Shown: positions 1 through 12,526 of the stretch, piece after piece | Layout: every line of letters starts with the position of its first letter | How positions within the stretch are numbered: the first letter of the stretch is position 1 | Origin: Beroe ovata | Lineage: Eukaryota > Ctenophora > Nuda > Beroida > Beroidae | NCBI GenBank assembly: GCA_946803715.1 | Contig: CAMPET010000125.1 | Span: forward strand, 1-12,526 | Direction: 5' to 3' | DNA: 12,526 bases | Made by a program: the position numbers and the translations under genes | The notes under the pieces: generated by a model | Seen by the model: the letters and a program-made list of their open reading frames with translations, nothing else | What the model was told of the DNA's origin: nothing | Databases searched by the model: none

Positions 1-841
1 GAAACTCGGACAACCAAAATGTCAAGTCAATCCGATGATCGGTTCATGAGTTAGTGGTCGCCATAACCCCTTGGCCCTTATCGACCCAAAACAGCTCGAG
101 AAAAAGTACCAGCTACCTACATTTTAAGTATAAGTATTCAATTCATGTAGCTCCCAACTCAAAAACTATTATTGCTAGCTCCTGCCTCTCGCCCTTCAGC
201 TTTACTAGGGTGTCTTTAAGTGCATACATCGCGTAACGCGCTGAATCAAATTCATGATGTGTATGTATCACTGAAGGCGCGCACGATCATTTATACGACG
301 CGCATTACGTTCCTCAATATATCGCGAGCGCGCCCGCAAATTGCCAGTCAATGGCCAGAAACACTTTCGAGATGAAAAACGCCGACATCATTTTGTAACG
401 ATTTCACAAATCCGTATTAATTACATAACAAATCACAGTAATTCAAGCTGTAAGTTAACGAGTACATATACCTTCCAATATCTACCAGAGGCACGTTATT
501 TTCCATCCATTCCATAGACATCGCATGCGTTTAGGACAATAAGATAAACGACTTTCACCTTTTTCGAAGGAACATCTTTCTGATAATAGAAAGGTAAGCT
601 ACCAAGCAATAAGTAAGTTTTTACCAGCAAAAAATATCATTCTACATTTGAACCAAATGTCAATCATAGTTAAAAATCACACCGCACGCACACACGACAT
701 AGGAGGGCATTTATAACTTAAATTAAGGTGTATGTATCCTACAAAGATAGATGTCAGACAGACACAAACATTACGACAAACAAAGCTAAACACACATATT
801 CTGCATTTCAAGGTTAAGTGGGGGACAAGAGGGGCTCACCA
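1..841. other. Intergenic sequence downstream of the gene
   Basis: Apart from the GT-rich element at 754-796, I see nothing supportable here. Open frames on either strand are under about 85 codons, low in coding character and lack splice-site support. There is no obvious tRNA, repeat or transposon end. A downstream gene may begin or end beyond position 1. Confidence 0.5.
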
Positions 842-922
842 TGAAGTCTCAATATGTCTGAGTTTATTAACTGGGAAAATCACTCAGATAGATGGAGAGA
901 GTGTGGCTCTCAGGAACCATTC
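842..922 (-). other. Probable short 3' UTR of the DOT1L gene
   Basis: About 80 nt separate the TAA stop from the probable cleavage zone around 842-850, which is placed 10-25 nt past AATAAA. No other open frame occupies it on this strand. The exact cleavage base cannot be fixed from sequence alone. Confidence 0.55.
863..868 (-). terminator. Polyadenylation signal AATAAA
   Basis: A canonical AATAAA lies on the minus strand 55 nt past the stop codon. A GT-rich block at about 754-796 on the same strand (GTGTGTTT, TTTGTTTGT, GTTTGTGTCTGTC) fits a downstream GU-rich element. Together they make a complete metazoan 3'-end signal, although the GT-rich block is somewhat distant from AATAAA. Confidence 0.7.
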
Positions 923-12323
<11,401 letters not shown>

Positions 12324-12526
12324 CTGTAATAGAGAAAGGGGAATCAAATCTCTGTGTGTGTGTACATGTGTGTTATACATGCAGCCACCAACACACATAT
12401 TATGCGGATATTACATTTCTTGTGTTTGAAGTGCCGCCATTTCTCCCCTCAACTCTTATACATGCATATGACCGCAATAACTATAGTCACACACCCAGGA
12501 ACAGACACACACACACACACACACAC
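12324..12526 (-). other. Upstream intron, 3' part
   Basis: These 203 nt precede the exon 1 acceptor and contain (AC)n, a GT-repeat stretch at 12352-12373 and the pyrimidine tract of the acceptor. I see no coding exon in it. The missing N-terminal exon or exons must lie further on. Confidence 0.75.
12505..12526. repeat. (AC)11 microsatellite at window edge
   Basis: Eleven perfect AC units run to the last base of the window, so the true length is unknown. Confidence 0.95.

Overview
The window carries the 3' part of one large multi-exon eukaryotic gene on the minus strand. It encodes a DOT1L-type histone H3 lysine-79 methyltransferase. I assembled 15 exons by hand, running from 12323 down to the stop codon at 923-925. 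Every junction uses GT...AG and all reading phases agree. Joined, they give 2,079 residues of open frame plus one split codon at the upstream edge. Residue numbers below count the first complete codon in the window (12322-12320) as 1. Add 72 to convert to human DOT1L numbering through the SAM-binding motifs. About 70 N-terminal residues and the promoter lie beyond 12526. From established knowledge of the DOT1L family, the host is an animal or close relative. The compact introns (85-1,115 nt), the (AC)n microsatellites and the divergence from vertebrates suggest an invertebrate, but I cannot name a lineage.

Layout on the minus strand, 5' to 3'. 12526-12324 is intron sequence ending in the window's first acceptor. 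Exons at 12323-8734 (E1-E5) encode the catalytic domain: the D1-loop region, SAM motifs, the N-N-F-A-F-G segment and the S-V-S-W segment. Exons at 8224-6306 (E6-E9) encode a coiled-coil region matching the place where vertebrate DOT1L binds AF10-type partners. Exons at 6197-4670 (E10-E12) encode a Pro/Ser/Thr-rich linker with one motif resembling the AF9/ENL-binding motif. Exon 13 and the start of exon 14 (4546-4218) encode an unexpected folded-looking helical segment, possibly PAH-like. The rest of exon 14 (2,954 nt in all) is disordered, with a tandem Q-Q-H-R-x-x hexapeptide array. Exon 15 (1250-923) carries a basic nuclear-localisation-like motif, the stop codon and a short 3' UTR with AATAAA at 868-863. 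Positions 1-840 are apparent intergenic sequence.

The points most worth a second look are: an Asp-to-Asn change at the adenine-contacting position (human D222); absence, as far as I can see, of the Lys-rich DNA-binding segment that normally follows the catalytic core; the possible PAH-like domain; two neighbouring mini-introns that are multiples of three with no stop in frame; a duplicated branchpoint/polypyrimidine module before exon 5; and an ambiguous splice donor after exon 2. I saw no RNA gene, transposon or CRISPR array, and no evidence for a second protein-coding gene.
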